64,000 bases of DNA from Typhlomys cinereus (GCA_023101885.1 JALPQD010000076.1:2436397-2500396), one strand, 5' to 3'. Shown: positions 40,922-53,696, counted from the first letter of the stretch. A program made the numbers and translations. Notes: generated by a model not told the origin, from the sequence alone.

Positions 40922-41486
40922 AGGCTGGAGAGATGGCTCAGGGGTTAAAACCTTTGCCTCACAATCAAAAGGACCTGAGTTCAGGATTGGAGACATGGTT
41001 CGGGGATTAAGCTTATGCCTCTCAAGCAGAAGGTCCTGAGTTCAAATTCCAGATCCCACATAAAAATGCCAGGGGGAAATAGCAGCAGCCTGTACTTGAG
41101 GCCCTGAAAGGCAGAGCCTGGGAAACTCCAGAAGTGGTAGTACAAGTTCAGGTGATTCCCAAAATCACCCTTTGGCCTCCATAGGCACAGGCACGCACAT
41201 GCCATCTGATACACACAGACACACAGATGCACGCACACACTAAATAAATGAATGGATGAATGAATGAATGAATGAATGAATGAATGAATGAATGATAAAG
41301 AACCTGAGTTTAGATTCCAGATCCCCTATAAAGAGAGCAGGTGAAAATGGCAGCATCCTGAATTTCTGGCCCTGAAAGGCAGAGCCCGAGAAACCTCAGA
41401 GCAAAGCAATAAGGAGGTAAAGCAAACCAGAATGATTCCCAAAATCACTCTTGGGCCTCCAAGCACAAACACTCAAGGGCTGTCTT

Positions 41487-41535
<49 letters not shown>

Positions 41536-41537
41536 AA
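40922..41537 (+). mobile_element. Older B2-like SINE split by a nested copy
   Basis: The outer element is 40922-40984 plus 41298-41537. It has the GGCTGGAGAGATGGCTCAGG start, resumes at ACCTGAGTTTAGATTCCAG, and ends in (CA)n at 41488-41534. It is interrupted by another member of the same family. Rejoining the two parts gives the normal family layout. Confidence 0.9.
40969..41313 (+). mobile_element. Nested B2-like SINE with target-site duplication and (TGAA)n tail
   Basis: Insert 40985-41297 starts GATTGGAGACATGGTTCGGG and ends in a (TGAA)n tail at about 41244-41294. The flanks AAGGACCTGAGTTCAG (40969-40984) and AAGAACCTGAGTTTAG (41298-41313) are 14/16 identical, as expected of a target-site duplication in the B-box of the host SINE. 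Confidence 0.9.
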
Positions 41538-41699
41538 CATACAAAGTAAAAGAATTCTGAGATAAAGGAATTAAAGAGATGGACTTCTCCGGTGACTGGG
41601 GAATCCTCAAGTTCCTCCCCTTGGGGACCTGGACGGGATGGGAGCTGTCCAGCAGATGGGCTGGGGGGGATCCCGTCTAAGCCTGCGTTTCTTCTGCAG

Positions 41700-41807
41700 T
41701 TCAGTCACCTGGCTGTGTGGGGAAGCATGCTGATCTGGCTGGTGTTCTTCGGTATCTACTCGACCATCTGGCCTACCATCCCCATCGCTCCTGACATGAA
41801 AGGGCAG
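41700..41807 (+). CDS. ATP8A2: ATP8A2 exon: helix M9 and M9-M10 loop
   Basis: A 36-codon exon, phase 0: [20 protein letters not shown], then [16 protein letters not shown]. Acceptor CGTTTCTTCTGCAG, donor GTCAGT directly after the CAG of GQ. It encodes helix M9 and the Pro-rich exoplasmic M9-M10 loop, residues of about 1014-1049 of a protein usually near 1150 residues. Compared with the human sequence I remember, Ile replaces Thr in SMLIWL and Lys replaces Arg in DMKGQ; both are conservative. About 100 C-terminal residues (M10 and the regulatory cytosolic tail) must lie beyond base 64000, because no matching exon follows in the last 22 kb. Confidence 0.96.
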
Positions 41808-43699
41808 GTCAGTACTGTGAGTCGCGCGTATCTCCGCATCTTAGGCCTCCATGTATGCATGTGCAGATCAACAGGCTCTCTGTGTCTGGGGACAGTAAAC
41901 TTGAAGAAAGGAAATTGTTATCTGCTTCCATCAAAGCTGCTTAGGAGACAACCAATTAAAGCAGATGGGAGGGGCTGTCTAGTGCTGAGAAATGGTGTCA
42001 GATTAAGTGTTCAGACTTACCAAGCCTATCTATATTCCCTTAATAAATTATGTGTTAATTATGAACAACATTGATATGTACCATTTGAAAAACAGGAGTA
42101 GTTTTGACTCAGTCATAGTCAATGCTTATGTTAATTACAGATTCCATGGTAAGTACATACTTATTTGGTAACTGGTTGCCTGTAAAAGATCAATGGAAGA
42201 CTCTTTTAACTAGATCACCAGTGAGCCAGAATCTCTCTTTACTTGTTTCTTTGAGTCAACCAGAGAGGTTGAGGCTGGAGGGCTTTACTTGTTGAATTGT
42301 CTCTGTGTTTTTATATTATCTTTGTCCAGTGTTTAATATTTGAGTCACCAACAATGACCGTCCAGATCATAATCCCCCATACTGTCTGACTTGTGGTGGA
42401 AGGAGCTTTGAGTAGTCTCGGGTGTGAAGTTGAAGCTGTGTAGGCCCACCCTTCAAACCTAACCTGGATCACGCTAACAAAGGGACAAACTAAACCCTGG
42501 GCTTTGGGACTATGGCTTCCCTAGCTAAGTATGTCCCTTTCTGAGTGAAACATCACTGTGCCACCTCAGGTCTATTCTCTTGGATCCTAGACTCTGTTTC
42601 TTTCCCCTAAATAATCAGAAATCCACTGTCTTGCCCTGTCTGGGCTTCTCCATAGATCCAAAGAAGCATGTACACCACTGAGTCTCAAACAGCAATGACA
42701 TTGTCATTGTTTCTAAAACTGGTACCTGCTACAAGGACTGTGTCCCATAGAGGGATGCTCATTTGGAGTAGGATGTTCCTGAGGCTGGTGAACAGAACTA
42801 AGGATGAACCTTTAGTATCAAGGGCTTGGCACTCATGAGTGCTGGCACTGACTCACCCTGTAAAAAAGAAACACAAACCCCAGGGTCTATCTTAATCTAG
42901 ATACATACCTAGGGGCTCCTACACATGAGAAAGCTCAGAGTTGGCATCGCTTGCCTTTTACCTGGTAAATCAGTCAGCTAATACCCCATCATATCCAGGA
43001 CCCCAGTGAGTGTAGTATCCAAGCCAGCTGGCCTTGTCCTATAACAGTAGACCTGCACACCACAGATCCATATTTGATGTCTATAAGGAAAGAGGACAAG
43101 CAGCAGGACTTGATTCTTCTCCAGATCCAGGCAATAGAGGAGGTTACAGACCATCAAATGGGTGAGCAAAAAATAGTGCTGTGTAGCAAAATGAGCATTT
43201 CTCAGCAAAGGCACTCTGCATTTAAAGCAGTCAGTTCTAATGTAACACAGTGAAATTTGTCCCCACAAGAACAATGTCTGGTACCTGTCACATAGAACAT
43301 TAGAATATTTGCCTTGTTGTCTTGCCTTCTGGGTAAGGGTGGGGCTGCTCTGATTTCATCTGGAGAATTTCATGGAACAATAAATGGAGCTTCTGCAGAC
43401 TGTCAGAGACAAATTTCTAAATGAAGGAGAATGAAGCTGACAGACGGGTCAGTGGTGACATGACTGACAGACGAAGCCCTTCCTTGGAAAGTTGTCTGCG
43501 TGCCATGTGTTTTCTACATAGTATACTCTGTATACACTCATGTAAGCAACTCAAACACCAGCAGGATGAACTGGATCATTTGCTGACTCCATCTCATCAG
43601 GTATCTGACTTTCAAACTGAAGGACCAGGTTCATCACGTAGCCACTGAAGTACTCACAACCTCCCGGGACTAGTGCAAAGGTTTAGCTCAGTTTTGACA
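41808..43699. other. Start of last, unfinished intron
   Basis: No gene or named repeat. The sequence at 42300-43300 reads as if it could be part of an old LTR element or unique DNA; I cannot assign it. Confidence 0.45.
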
Positions 43700-43875
43700 T
43701 TTGCATACAGGCAGATGCTGTTCAATCTCCAATAGACTGATGGATGATCCCATGAGATGATGTGATCCAGTGACAGTGTAGCCATCTTAATCTGCACATG
43801 CACTCTCCATGATGTTTAATGAGGAAGTCGTCTAAGGATGCATTTTCCAGAAGGTGTCCCATTATTAAGGGTTGC
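43700..43875. mobile_element. Decayed pogo/Tigger-like MITE
   Basis: The right half (CACTCTCCATGATGTTTAAT; GTCGTCTAAGGATGCATTTT; CCAGAAGGTGTCCCATTATT) follows, with decay, a mammalian DNA-transposon end whose consensus contains GATGTTCGCACAATGAC and a GTCGTTAAGCGACGC terminus. Left half weak. Confidence 0.5.
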
Positions 43876-46800
43876 ATAGCTATCTTGCAAACTTTTCTTG
43901 TAGAAATTTAGTGAGCTGTTCCTGCTTACCAACAAAGCAAAGATAAAAGACCCGTTCCTGTTAAATTACATTTCACTTTTGATATATTTCTAACATTTAC
44001 AATGTTCTTAAACATTTTCTCCTTTTTTGTGGAATGTAGCTGTGTGACACTGAGGTTCTATTGGATGAGAGCATTAATGTCGTTTTCATCATCTGAAGAG
44101 CAACTTTTCATCCCTAGTCTTCTTCTAGGGGCTACGAGAATAGGAAAGGAAAGGGTATCAGAAAATAATATGTGGTTTTCATGCCACAGTGAAAGGTGGT
44201 ATTTCACCTGCTCTCTGCCACTCTAATTTGATTCTTTGAGTGGTGGCCAGGGAATATTAAACACAGTAATATTTTCGAAGGATCACTTAGGGGCAAAGCA
44301 GCTAAGACTAGCTTCCAGTTTCAGAGGAAGTCTCAGAAAAACTATTTGCTGTCCTAGGAGGATGTGAACATGTCATCGACAGAGATGGCTACTAGATGCA
44401 GGAGAGGTCCCTGTAGGAAAGGGTCCACTGAAGAACTGTAAACACACCCAAGCTGCGTCCATCCCCAACTTGGGCTTTAGGTTGAAGAAGCCTGAGAGTG
44501 AGGGGCATTCTGGGTAAAGACAGCTTTTTAGAAGTTAATATTGTAAAAATTCTTCTCATGATGTTATAAAAACTCATGCTTTGTAGTTGACTATGCATAC
44601 TTCTCTTTGAATGTCCAAAATTAAACTAGTATCTACTGGCAAATGGCATTTCTCACCCAAGAACCAGCAACTGATTTAACGCCAAACATTCTGTCTATTC
44701 ATAACATCTTCAGCCATTCAAAAGATGCATTGTTTCTTCAGAGGTTTTCTCAGCAGATGCAACTGAGTATTTCTTTGTCTAGTCCGTTCTGTTTGGAATT
44801 TTTCTCACAGGATTAAAGGCAGGTCTTCCCTGGAGGGCAAAGGAAAGGACAGGCTGTAGAACTGAAGCGCTCTTTCCCACAATCAAAGGTTCTTATCTTC
44901 CCTAAGGCACCTCATGATATGGTGTATGAAACCCCACCAGACATCCAGGAAGCCTTAGTGGACATTTTTGAAATCTCCTAAAAATACACAGAGATAGGGG
45001 GATCTTAAAAGACACCCCACTTCTCCTGTTATCTAGGATTTGCTTAGATCTGTAATAAATTAAGAACTTGGCTTGGGTCTATCCAGGTGAATACCATGGT
45101 CCTCAGCTTTGAAAAATAGGTGGTGATGTTTTTCCCAGAATACCATATGTGTTCCCCGCCCCCCAGTATCATGTGTTAGAAGCTTCTCCACTGTGACTTA
45201 AGTGCTTCAAAGTCAAACACAGCAGAGTTTCTTCAGCTTATCTTCTTCTTCAAAGTTCCCGCCGATGCAGAGCGTTGAGTATCTAAGTAGGTCAGGTTAC
45301 ATGCTTGTACGCTCTGCATGCATGTCCAGGGCTTCTGACTCCAGGAATGTATTTGGAGTCACCAAACTGCATCTTTGCTCCAAAGCCAGGTGACCTGAGC
45401 TCTTGCCCCAGCCAGAGCCATCTAGCGCTCAGTACTTCTCTTGACCTGAGGGGACTTCCCCATCATGCAAAGTCGTCACCCATCCGATTCACTGTACCGA
45501 TAACCTATAGGAAGCAAGAACATGTTCTCCTTTTCCTGCAGAAATGCATGTTTTTTTTAACCTTCTATACAGAGACATTACTGCAATTATTTAAAATGCC
45601 AACTTTTTTGACCAAAGAGTTTTAAGATTTTAAAGATTCTAGCTGGATGTTTTTCAGTGACGTTCACTAACTACTTATCATAGGTTGCTTGCTAAACTGC
45701 AAATAATATGTGCATACAGTTGCAATGACACATACCTATATAAGCATGGGTACCAACACATACATCAGAATGTCTAGGTAGAGAGCCCTAGTGTCTGAAT
45801 TCTGATATATCTGCTGGTAATTCTTTTAGGTTTGGAAATCATTCTCTGAAATGTTATTCCAGTGCAGTATCTTAGCTTGTGCCCTGTGGCTGAGAAGAGA
45901 TGCCCCCCTGACATACCCACAGCTGGCTGAATTCTCCCAGGGGTTGTGAAGGCCACAACAGGTTGTACCAGTGTTGTGTCTTAAGGCAGCAAGCTTTCTA
46001 AACTGGGAATTCTACCAAAGACATTACGTGGCTCGCCATGGAAAAATACTCCTCACCAACCTTTTTTTTCTTTCCTTTAAAGTTCTTTTCATTGCTAGTA
46101 AAAGAGAAGAAAAAAGCCATCTCACTTCAAAGCTTACAAACTGCTAACTCTGACTCTAGTGCCAAGTACCCAGCCCCAGCCAGTTACTGGCATAGAGGTA
46201 GAGCAGGCCTAAATACGAGACTGGATTTTTTTTGTGAGCTTTCTAAACACACTGGGGAATACATCCTGGTTGGGAGTAGGGGTGAATGCCAACAGAAAGG
46301 AACGGTGGAGTGGTGTCGTTTTAATTTTGTGGAATCAGAGTGATTCATGACTCTTCCTGGAAGAATCCCTTGGATTCTAAAGGCTGTTTGATGGCAGGTC
46401 TTGGGGTGTCCACATAAGACATGAAGAGAGTGGATTTCTTTGCAAGTTGCAGCTCCAAAAGGAGCACACAGATCACCTTGCTCAGTTGTGGTTATACAGT
46501 ATCCTACAGAATCAGCGTGCATGGGTGGGGTCACCTAAGGGTCAGGTGAGGAATTGTCTGCACTCAACATCTACAGCATGGGCACATCCATCCTCATTCG
46601 CCCTTCCCCAGGATGTTTTCACTTATGTATTGTGATTTGGCAAAGAGGCCTAGCATCTTACGGGAGGTGTTTCTACCCATCACTGCAGACAAGTGCTGAT
46701 CCACTCCCTCTAATGTACCCCTGGTTCCGAGGCTTGAAAGAGGCATTTGCTCAGAGACTGGAATGGAATTGTTTGCTTTCAGGAGAAAACCTTCCAGGAA

Positions 46801-47269
46801 ATGACCTTCTCTTCTAGATGGTGTGGTTACACGCTGCTATCTGTCTTTGGACTTGATGTCCCCAGCTTGGTCCCCAACCTCTGGTGCTGTTGGGAGGTGA
46901 TGGCACTCTTAAAGGTGTGGACTAAGGGTCTTTGGGCCATCGAGAGTGTGCCTTTGAAGGGGATTATAGAAGCCCAGCTCTTCCCTCCTCGTCTTCCTCT
47001 CCTTTGCTTCCTAGCAATAAGGTGGGTGGTTTCAATCTGTCATGCACTTAGTTCGTGGTGTGCTACACTGCCACAGGCTCGAAGGACAGAGCCTGAAATC
47101 ATAGATTGAAACCTCCAAACTGTAATTCAAATGACATTTATGCACTAATTATTGCAAGTATTTGTATAACAGCATAAATGTGGCTATTTCAGACCCAAGG
47201 ACTTGTTCAGTCACCAAGAGGAAATCTCCAGAATGCTAATGCTTGTATGGAAGACAAAACGAACTAGAA
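43876..47269. other. Intron, no gene
   Basis: About 3.4 kb without recognisable exon or clear transposon. Frames here up to about 120 codons (for example 46747-47109) are not protein-like and have no splice support. Confidence 0.45.
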
Positions 47270-47415
47270 ATACAGAGGAAAAGGAAGCAAGGTCAGGAGT
47301 GAAGAAGGGAGGGAAGAAGGAAGGGAGGGGAGAAAAGAAGAAAGGAAGAAGAGAGGAAAGGAAAAAGGAAAGAAAAGGAAGAAGGAAAGAAAGACAAACA
47401 GAAATAAAGGACGAA
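47270..47415. repeat. Polypurine (GGAA/GAAG)n tract
   Basis: About 145 bp almost purely of A and G with GGAAGGGAGG, GAAAGGAAG and AAGAAGGAAAG units; few pyrimidines. It can encode low-complexity frames on both strands, which are not genes. Confidence 0.9.
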
Positions 47416-48267
47416 AATAAGTCTTTCATATAATCGTTGGGTACCAGACGACACCATCTTGAAGCTCACCCTGCTCAAATTCTCCCTGGGAGAATCTCAT
47501 GCATGTGTTCCTTGTTCTTTGTGTAGATCATGTGAAGGAAAGATTCTTCACTCATGAGTGAGTGACAGTTGGTATGTTTCTCCTATATCACAAACATACA
47601 GTTAACCAAGGAAATAAATAGTTTGAAAGCAGATGTGAAATGTTAGTCCCACTTGCCTATTTCATCACACTTGAATTAGAGATAGAATTGCTTCATGGAA
47701 TCATCAGTGGAACTTGCGATGAGAACATCCCCAAAACACCTTTGTGACTACACCTTTGAGCTTGCCAGTACTACAAACAATGGGTTATGTTTTCTTCAAA
47801 TGCCAGGTTCTGCAAGCCTATGGTCCTGCAAGTGGGGGGAGTGGTCCACCTTGCAGCTTAGCAGAGTCCATCAGCTGAGACCTGCTTCTTGAACTTAGGT
47901 AACACACAAGCATCTTCGTATGGTTTGCTCAAGAACTACACATGGCCACATGATTTGTTGACTTCCACTTCAGGTGTTGGCTTTTAAACCTATAGTTTTG
48001 TGTAATAGTGAGTGATCCTTCATACGAGGAGGATCAGGCTGTTTCCAGGTGAGAATACTGTCTGAACACATAGCGGTGCGGCCAAAAATCAGAAAGTGCA
48101 AACTTCCTGGTCCTTGTCACCATTGTCTCAGGTATCCACTGGGGCATGTTGTCTACACAGAAGGCACCCCCAAACTAGAGAAAACCTTCTTCATTGATAA
48201 TAAGAAGGAAAGTCAGAAATGTTCACTTTGTCAGTGAGTTTACACAGGCTTATAAATATCTGGACTT
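47416..48267. other. Intron, no gene
   Basis: No recognised repeat or coding signal. Confidence 0.5.
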
Positions 48268-48482
48268 GGGCTGGGAAGATGGTTCAAGAATTAGAGCCTT
48301 TGCCTCACACGCAGAAGGATCTGAGTTCAGATCCTAGATCCCATGTAAAAACGATGACGACCTGTGATTCTAGCTGGAGAAAGGGCAGCCTGGAAAACCT
48401 CAGAGTAAGTAATAGAGGTAGAGTAATCCAGGATGATTCCTAAAGTCACCCTTGGACCTCCACAGGCACACAGTACTTTCTG

Positions 48483-48526
<44 letters not shown>

Positions 48527-48555
48527 CACATCACATCACATCACATCACATCACA
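48268..48555 (+). mobile_element. B2-like SINE, sense, with (CA)n and (CATCA)n tail
   Basis: GGGCTGGGAAGATGGTTCAA start, GGATCTGAGTTCAGATCC (B-box), AATCCAGGATGATTCC body, (CA)n at 48485-48524, then about six CATCA-type pentamers to 48555. Confidence 0.92.
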
Positions 48556-49089
48556 CACACCTGCATGGGAATGTGAGCTCATGCAAAAAAAAAAATAAAC
48601 ATTTGCTCTTTAAACTCAGAGAATTCAAGCAATACGTCTAACAGTTCTGTTACAACACGTTTCTCATAGCTGTTATAGGGAAAATTTGTTTTACTTTTTG
48701 TTTTTTTCCATATGGTTAAGAAACACAGGGAAAAGTGTATTTTCTCACAAGCTTGAGACTGTAAAGGGTTTCATATTCTTTCTACTGGTTGATTCCTTCT
48801 GCTGGAAGCACAGCCCTGTAACCCACCTGCTTCTCCACAGAGCCATTGGAATAACAGACCATCTATGCTAAAGTGATCTGGCCGGCTTCTTTCTACTTGT
48901 TTGAATCCTGATTGTGAATTAACTTGAGATCAGAGATACTTACAGATATATGAATTAGCTTGAGATCAGAGATACTTACAGATATGTAATACTCATATTT
49001 ATTCCACCTTCTGAGTTTCAGTTTTTGTGAGTTGTAAAAGATGTATTTAATAACAGCATATATGTGGTGATTTTAGTAGTTCGTTTCAG
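48556..49089. other. Intron with a 36-bp tandem duplication
   Basis: Two adjacent 36-bp units at 48916-48951 and 48952-48987 share TTGAGATCAGAGATACTTAC and differ at about two positions. Otherwise featureless. Confidence 0.8.
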
Positions 49090-49445
49090 ATGTCAACTTG
49101 AGAATTGAGAACCAAGCCTTTAAGCACTCATGTGAAGAATTATAGAGTTACGATAAACCTAGATTAACTGATGAGAAAGACCCCACCCATAATGAGTGGG
49201 TCCATTTCCTGGGTGAATGGATAAGATTAAGAGGCATCTGGTTGCAATTTGGCAAATTGAGAAGGTATGTTTCAGTTCTTGTCCTCTCTGAGCTTTTCTT
49301 GTGGATGTGGTGTGTCCAGTTTCCTCACCTCTGCTGTGAACAACTGCAACCAAGAATCATGAACAGGAATTAAAAAAAAAATCCTTGTTTCCCTAAATTG
49401 CTTGGTTCATGCATTCATCACAGCAAAAGCATAGCACTAAGCATT
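49090..49445 (+). mobile_element. Rodent URR1-like element (probable)
   Basis: It opens with GATGTCAACTTGAGAATTGA and has a GACCCCACCCATAATGAGTG stretch. It closes with TTGCTTGGTTCATGCATTCA, then TCACAGCAAAAGCATAGC. This layout is common to a class of rodent repeats beginning with TGTCAACTTGAC and ending with a CAGCAA/ACTAA motif. Family name from memory. Confidence 0.5.
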
Positions 49446-49664
49446 AATTCATAGGAAAACTAAAGAAATAAGGCATGTGAATAGCAATGATATATGCTTA
49501 GCAGTCACTTGTTTATCATAGCTGTTTCCTACTGAGGGACTGGTGGGTCCAAGACTCCTCAATATGTCAAAATCACTCAGATTCTTTATGTAAAATGGCA
49601 TAATATTTGCACAGAATCTACACGCATCTTAATACGTGACTCATATCTAATTTATAATACTTAA

Positions 49665-50120
49665 TATGTGTATATATGCATCTGTTATATGCATGTGTGT
49701 ATGTGTACATGTACATGCATATGTGTGTATCTGTGCATGTATGTGTACATGTGTGCATGTATGCATGCACATGTATGTGTGTGTTTTGTGTGTACATGCA
49801 TGTGCATGTATGTGCACATATGCCTGCATGTAGGTGTGTATGTATGCCTGTGTGTGTACATATGTGTGGAAGGAATCCAGAGGTCAACTTCAGGCGTTGT
49901 CACTCAGTTACTTATTTTGAGATACAGCTTATCACTGGTCTGAAGCTTATCGATTAGGCTAGGCTGGCTTGTCAGCAAACCCCAGAATCTACCCATTTCT
50001 GCCCCCCAGCACTGAGGTTGCAAATGAGGATCACCATGCCCGACTTCTTTATGTGATTTCTGGGAATCATACTGAGGTCCTCATATTTACATGTCCAGCA
50101 CTTTACCAACCCCATCCAAT
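49665..50120 (-). mobile_element. Complex TG/ATGCATG repeat with B3-type SINE, antisense
   Basis: 49665-49868 is a long mosaic of TGTGTA, CATGCA and TGTGCA units. 49869-50120 follows with CCAGAGGTCAACTTCAGGCG, GCTAGGCTGGCTTGTCAGCA, CACTGAGGTTGCAAATGAGG, ATACTGAGGTCCTCATATTT and CAGCACTTTACCAACCCC, the complement layout of a B3/B2-type SINE. Overlapping long frames on both strands are repeat artefacts. Confidence 0.75.
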
Positions 50121-51472
50121 TTTTTTAACATCTTCTAACTAAAGGCAAATCCACAGATATACAGCATGCATTTATAGAGGGCTGGTTATATTCATTTCCA
50201 ATAATTATACTACACTATACATATTCAATCACAAACATAATGAATTCATTACCAGCTCATTCCTGAACTTGCAACCATCTAAGGAGACAGGATGGGCTAT
50301 GCGGTCAGGCAGGTCTCTTAGAGTCCACCATACTCTGTCACTACAAACAGAACCTAAGGTGATGACAGACCAGGTATCTGGTAAATGTCAATCAATCTAC
50401 CTTGAAATCTTGCTTGTATTACATTTTATCTGAAGTGACTTGCCGGGCAACGTAATGGTTTCAAACATATAGGTGTGAAGTTAAGAAGTGCAAATGGACT
50501 TAGAGTTTGAGACACATTTCTCACCCTGGGTCCTGTCCTCTCTACAATAAAGCAAGTCTCAGGCAATGGGACCTTTGGAAGTACTTTATGGAAAGCCCTA
50601 ACTTTGAGGGGTTCAGCTCTCCCCTTCCCCTAATACACAGTTCTCTCCCTTTCAGCAGTCTGTTGTATTTAGTTTCTCTTATAAGGATGCTGTGTACTAA
50701 TTAGAGGCCAGGAAGCTTCGATTGTGCAGTGCTTTTCTCTTCAGTTAGGAGTTTTGTGGTGGTATTGCCATTTGTCATTCATTCTGACGTTAATTTTTTA
50801 AATATCTGTCAGCAAATTAAAGTGCACATTACATGCTGATTTTGTTTGTCTGCAACATTTCTGCTCAGTGGTCACAGAGTCTGTTTGATGTGGTTTTGAA
50901 CTTTTCCTTTCACACAGCATGTGGAAATGTGTATTTGGGATAGTCTTACATTGCATGCAGGGTCCTACTTTCCCAACCTCCACAGAGGAAGGTGACCCTG
51001 TCTGGCAGTATGTAACTATCACTGCAGTTCCTCTACCCACAGAAGGCAGGAGTATTTCAGCTTGTACTGTTTAAAGGGAGCAGAAGTCCCTGAGAATGGC
51101 TACCAGGCCAAGGATCCATATAAAAAAACATGACTAAGGTGGGTTAGATAAGGGAAGGGAGTTGAAGATGGAAGTATAGTGTGCTATTAAGCACAAACCA
51201 GAACTTGTCTGATTGCATAAATGATAATATGAAGCTATTTTATGAATTACTAACAATGCAAAACTAATGATAGACCCCCCCCTAGAAAACAGGTGTCAGT
51301 GATAACAGTTACTACATTTCCCATCGCGGCCATAAGATGTTGAAGAGTTCATTGAGGAAATGAGATGTTTCCTAAGCTCTCATTAAACAGATGTCATAAG
51401 TATCTGACATGCCTTTGATAAAACGCAGGAAAAGAGAAATCTCTGGCTTTAACTGTGCTTGTAAGTCACTCT

Positions 51473-51519
<47 letters not shown>

Positions 51520-52837
51520 GAGAAAGACATGGATAACAGTGCGGGCATTTTTCAATGTCCTCTGAGGTCAAAACTTACCCAGTGTGTCCAGCAGCAGCTT
51601 GCAGGGAGCCATGACATCTTGATGTCTTCTGAGTGCCCTGCATCTGTCTCCCTTGCATGTGGTCACAGTCCCATAATCCTTCCCTCTTTCAGAAGTGCCC
51701 ACACCTCTGGGCTCTGGATCTTCAGTATAGACAGGGCCGGACCTCCAGGACACCCTTTCCATTCCTTGCAGCAATCAATCAAGTCACCGTGGTACCCAAA
51801 TTGTGCCTCCTAGAGACAAGTCAAAGTCCTTATAGAAACTAATGTTGAGAGGGAACCACAGGTTACAGGATTTATTGTATAACCCTGGAGTTGTTGGGGG
51901 CTATCACAGAGACAGAGAAAGTGCCTGACTGAGATTCGACAGCAAGATGTATATCCCCGGAGACTGTCCTCCTCCCTTTCTGCCCCATGCCCAAAGCTGC
52001 AGCCCCCTTAAAACCTGAAGATAATCACAATCTCCTAAGTTTTCATTTCTGCCTAAAGTAATTCAGGTTGGGTTTCTGTTACTTCTGTAAAAAGTCTTAA
52101 TTACTAAAAAAATTAATCATTGCACTTACAGACACAGAAGGTAAAGTCATTTGAATTAAGATAGAGAGGGCTCTCTACCCCTCTCTAGAAACTTGGCAGT
52201 CCTAGAAAAGCAGTAATAGAAAAGCAGCTGGCTAACTTTTCCTACCTGAAGTACAAAAATGGCTTTAGAATGTCTCTCCTTCAGCCTCATCCCCCAGAAA
52301 GGACAGGCTGGGGAGAAGCTAATTGTTCAAAAAAATCATGACAGAGACAAATAGGACCCTTTTTCTTTTTCCTGACAGCCAACAATTCTAGATTTCTCAA
52401 TGCCTTAGAGTCTTATGGTTCCAAACAGCACTGTCTAATGTAAATATAATGGAATCATTAAAATTTCTCAATGGCTCAACTAAAAAAAAAGGAGCAAAAA
52501 CAGAATTGGTTTTATTGATATGTCTTGCTAAGCCCACCAACACAAGCTATCATCACATCAAGACGAAAGAGCATGAAAAGAAATGTTCAGAAGACAGTTG
52601 GTTTTCTTGCTCTGCTCCATCCCTGAAGCCCAGGGCATGTGCCCCATGAGGAGCACAAGCCTTGAGGAAAGCTAGGTGTCTGGCAGGCACTCAGCCGTTT
52701 CCCCATACACACAGTACACGGGGGCTGTGTTGTACAGCATGCACAAAGACGGCTTGGCTCTTGACCATCAGGGACTTGGAAGCCACATCATGCTTCATAG
52801 CAAAGTACAGCAGAGGCATCCTCAGAAGGAAAGAAAA
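50121..52837. other. Intron with (TG)n, no gene
   Basis: Unique-looking intron with a (TG)n run at about 51475-51517. The sequence around 50720-50860 is AT-rich and looks little decayed. No coding evidence. Confidence 0.5.
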
Positions 52838-52966
52838 CTAGGCAGGGCAGTGCAAGCCTGTAATCCCAGCACTTAGGAGGGTCAAAAATTCAAGCTCATT
52901 CTGGACTCCATACTTAGTTCTCTGTCAGTCAAGGCTACATGAGACTGCTTCAAACAAAAAGACAGA
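52838..52966 (+). mobile_element. B1 SINE, sense
   Basis: GGCAGGGCAGTGCAAGCCTG, TAATCCCAGCACTTAGGAGG, and a GGCTACATGAGACTGCTTCA end with A-rich tail. Confidence 0.88.
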
Positions 52967-53694
52967 TAATTAAATAGGAGGGCAGCACTCTTTCAGAGTG
53001 GGATGTGGGCAGTACTGATACTGCAGGCTCTGCTATGCGCTCAGGACTTTCACTGTCTGGCTTCCAATCTAGTTCCCTTCCCTGGAAAGGACCTGACCTC
53101 TTACATTAGACTTTCCCTAAAAATAAAGTCTGCGGACAGCAGAGCTGCTAATCTGGGGGCTTTTTAATTACTCTAAATGGAGTTTATGAACCAAAATTTA
53201 TAAAGTGTGGATCTGACTTCAAGTATTTCTTCCAAAATGTTGGGTAATAGCTCAACCATCTTCTCCCAGATGGTAGACGGGACAGGTCAGAATTGAGATT
53301 TTTGATGACATGTATGTCTTGCGGCAAGCAACCCATCGATGAGAATCTATGGACTGAAAGCAGATCAGTTCTGTTCTTTTCAGATGGCTCATCTCCTAAG
53401 TGGCCATTTCTAACCAGAATAATCATAATTCCAAAGATCTTATCTTTTGTCCTTCCCAAGTTTCTGGCCCCTCTCCTTCCTTACGGTATATCTAAGCCCT
53501 ACCTTTGGTTTAACTTCTCAGATATCTCTTAAGCAGAATTCATGCGTCCAGTCCTGGTCCCATCTAGTTAGTTGCTCCTGTAGCATCTCTTGCCTGGACC
53601 ACTGCAGCAGCTCCTGACAAGCTCCTAACACTAGGGTCATTCAGATGCAGTCCTCTGCTGCAGCCAACAGTGGCTTTTTTCCTCTATATGTGGG

Positions 53695-53696
<2 letters not shown>
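52967..53696. other. Intron, no gene
   Basis: No recognised repeat or coding signal. Confidence 0.5.

Noticed and set aside
41592..42074. 160-codon ORF containing the M9 exon
   Set aside because: Only 41700-41807 is coding. The ORF extends through the acceptor on one side and the GTCAGT donor on the other by chance read-through.
48485..48555. CRISPR-like regular spacing in the CATCA/CA array
   Set aside because: Units are contiguous short tandem repeats without spacers, in a vertebrate genome and in a SINE tail.
49618..49957. Several ORFs of 60-93 codons rich in Cys/Val/Met or Thr/His
   Set aside because: They are translations of a TG/ATGCATG repeat; no gene.
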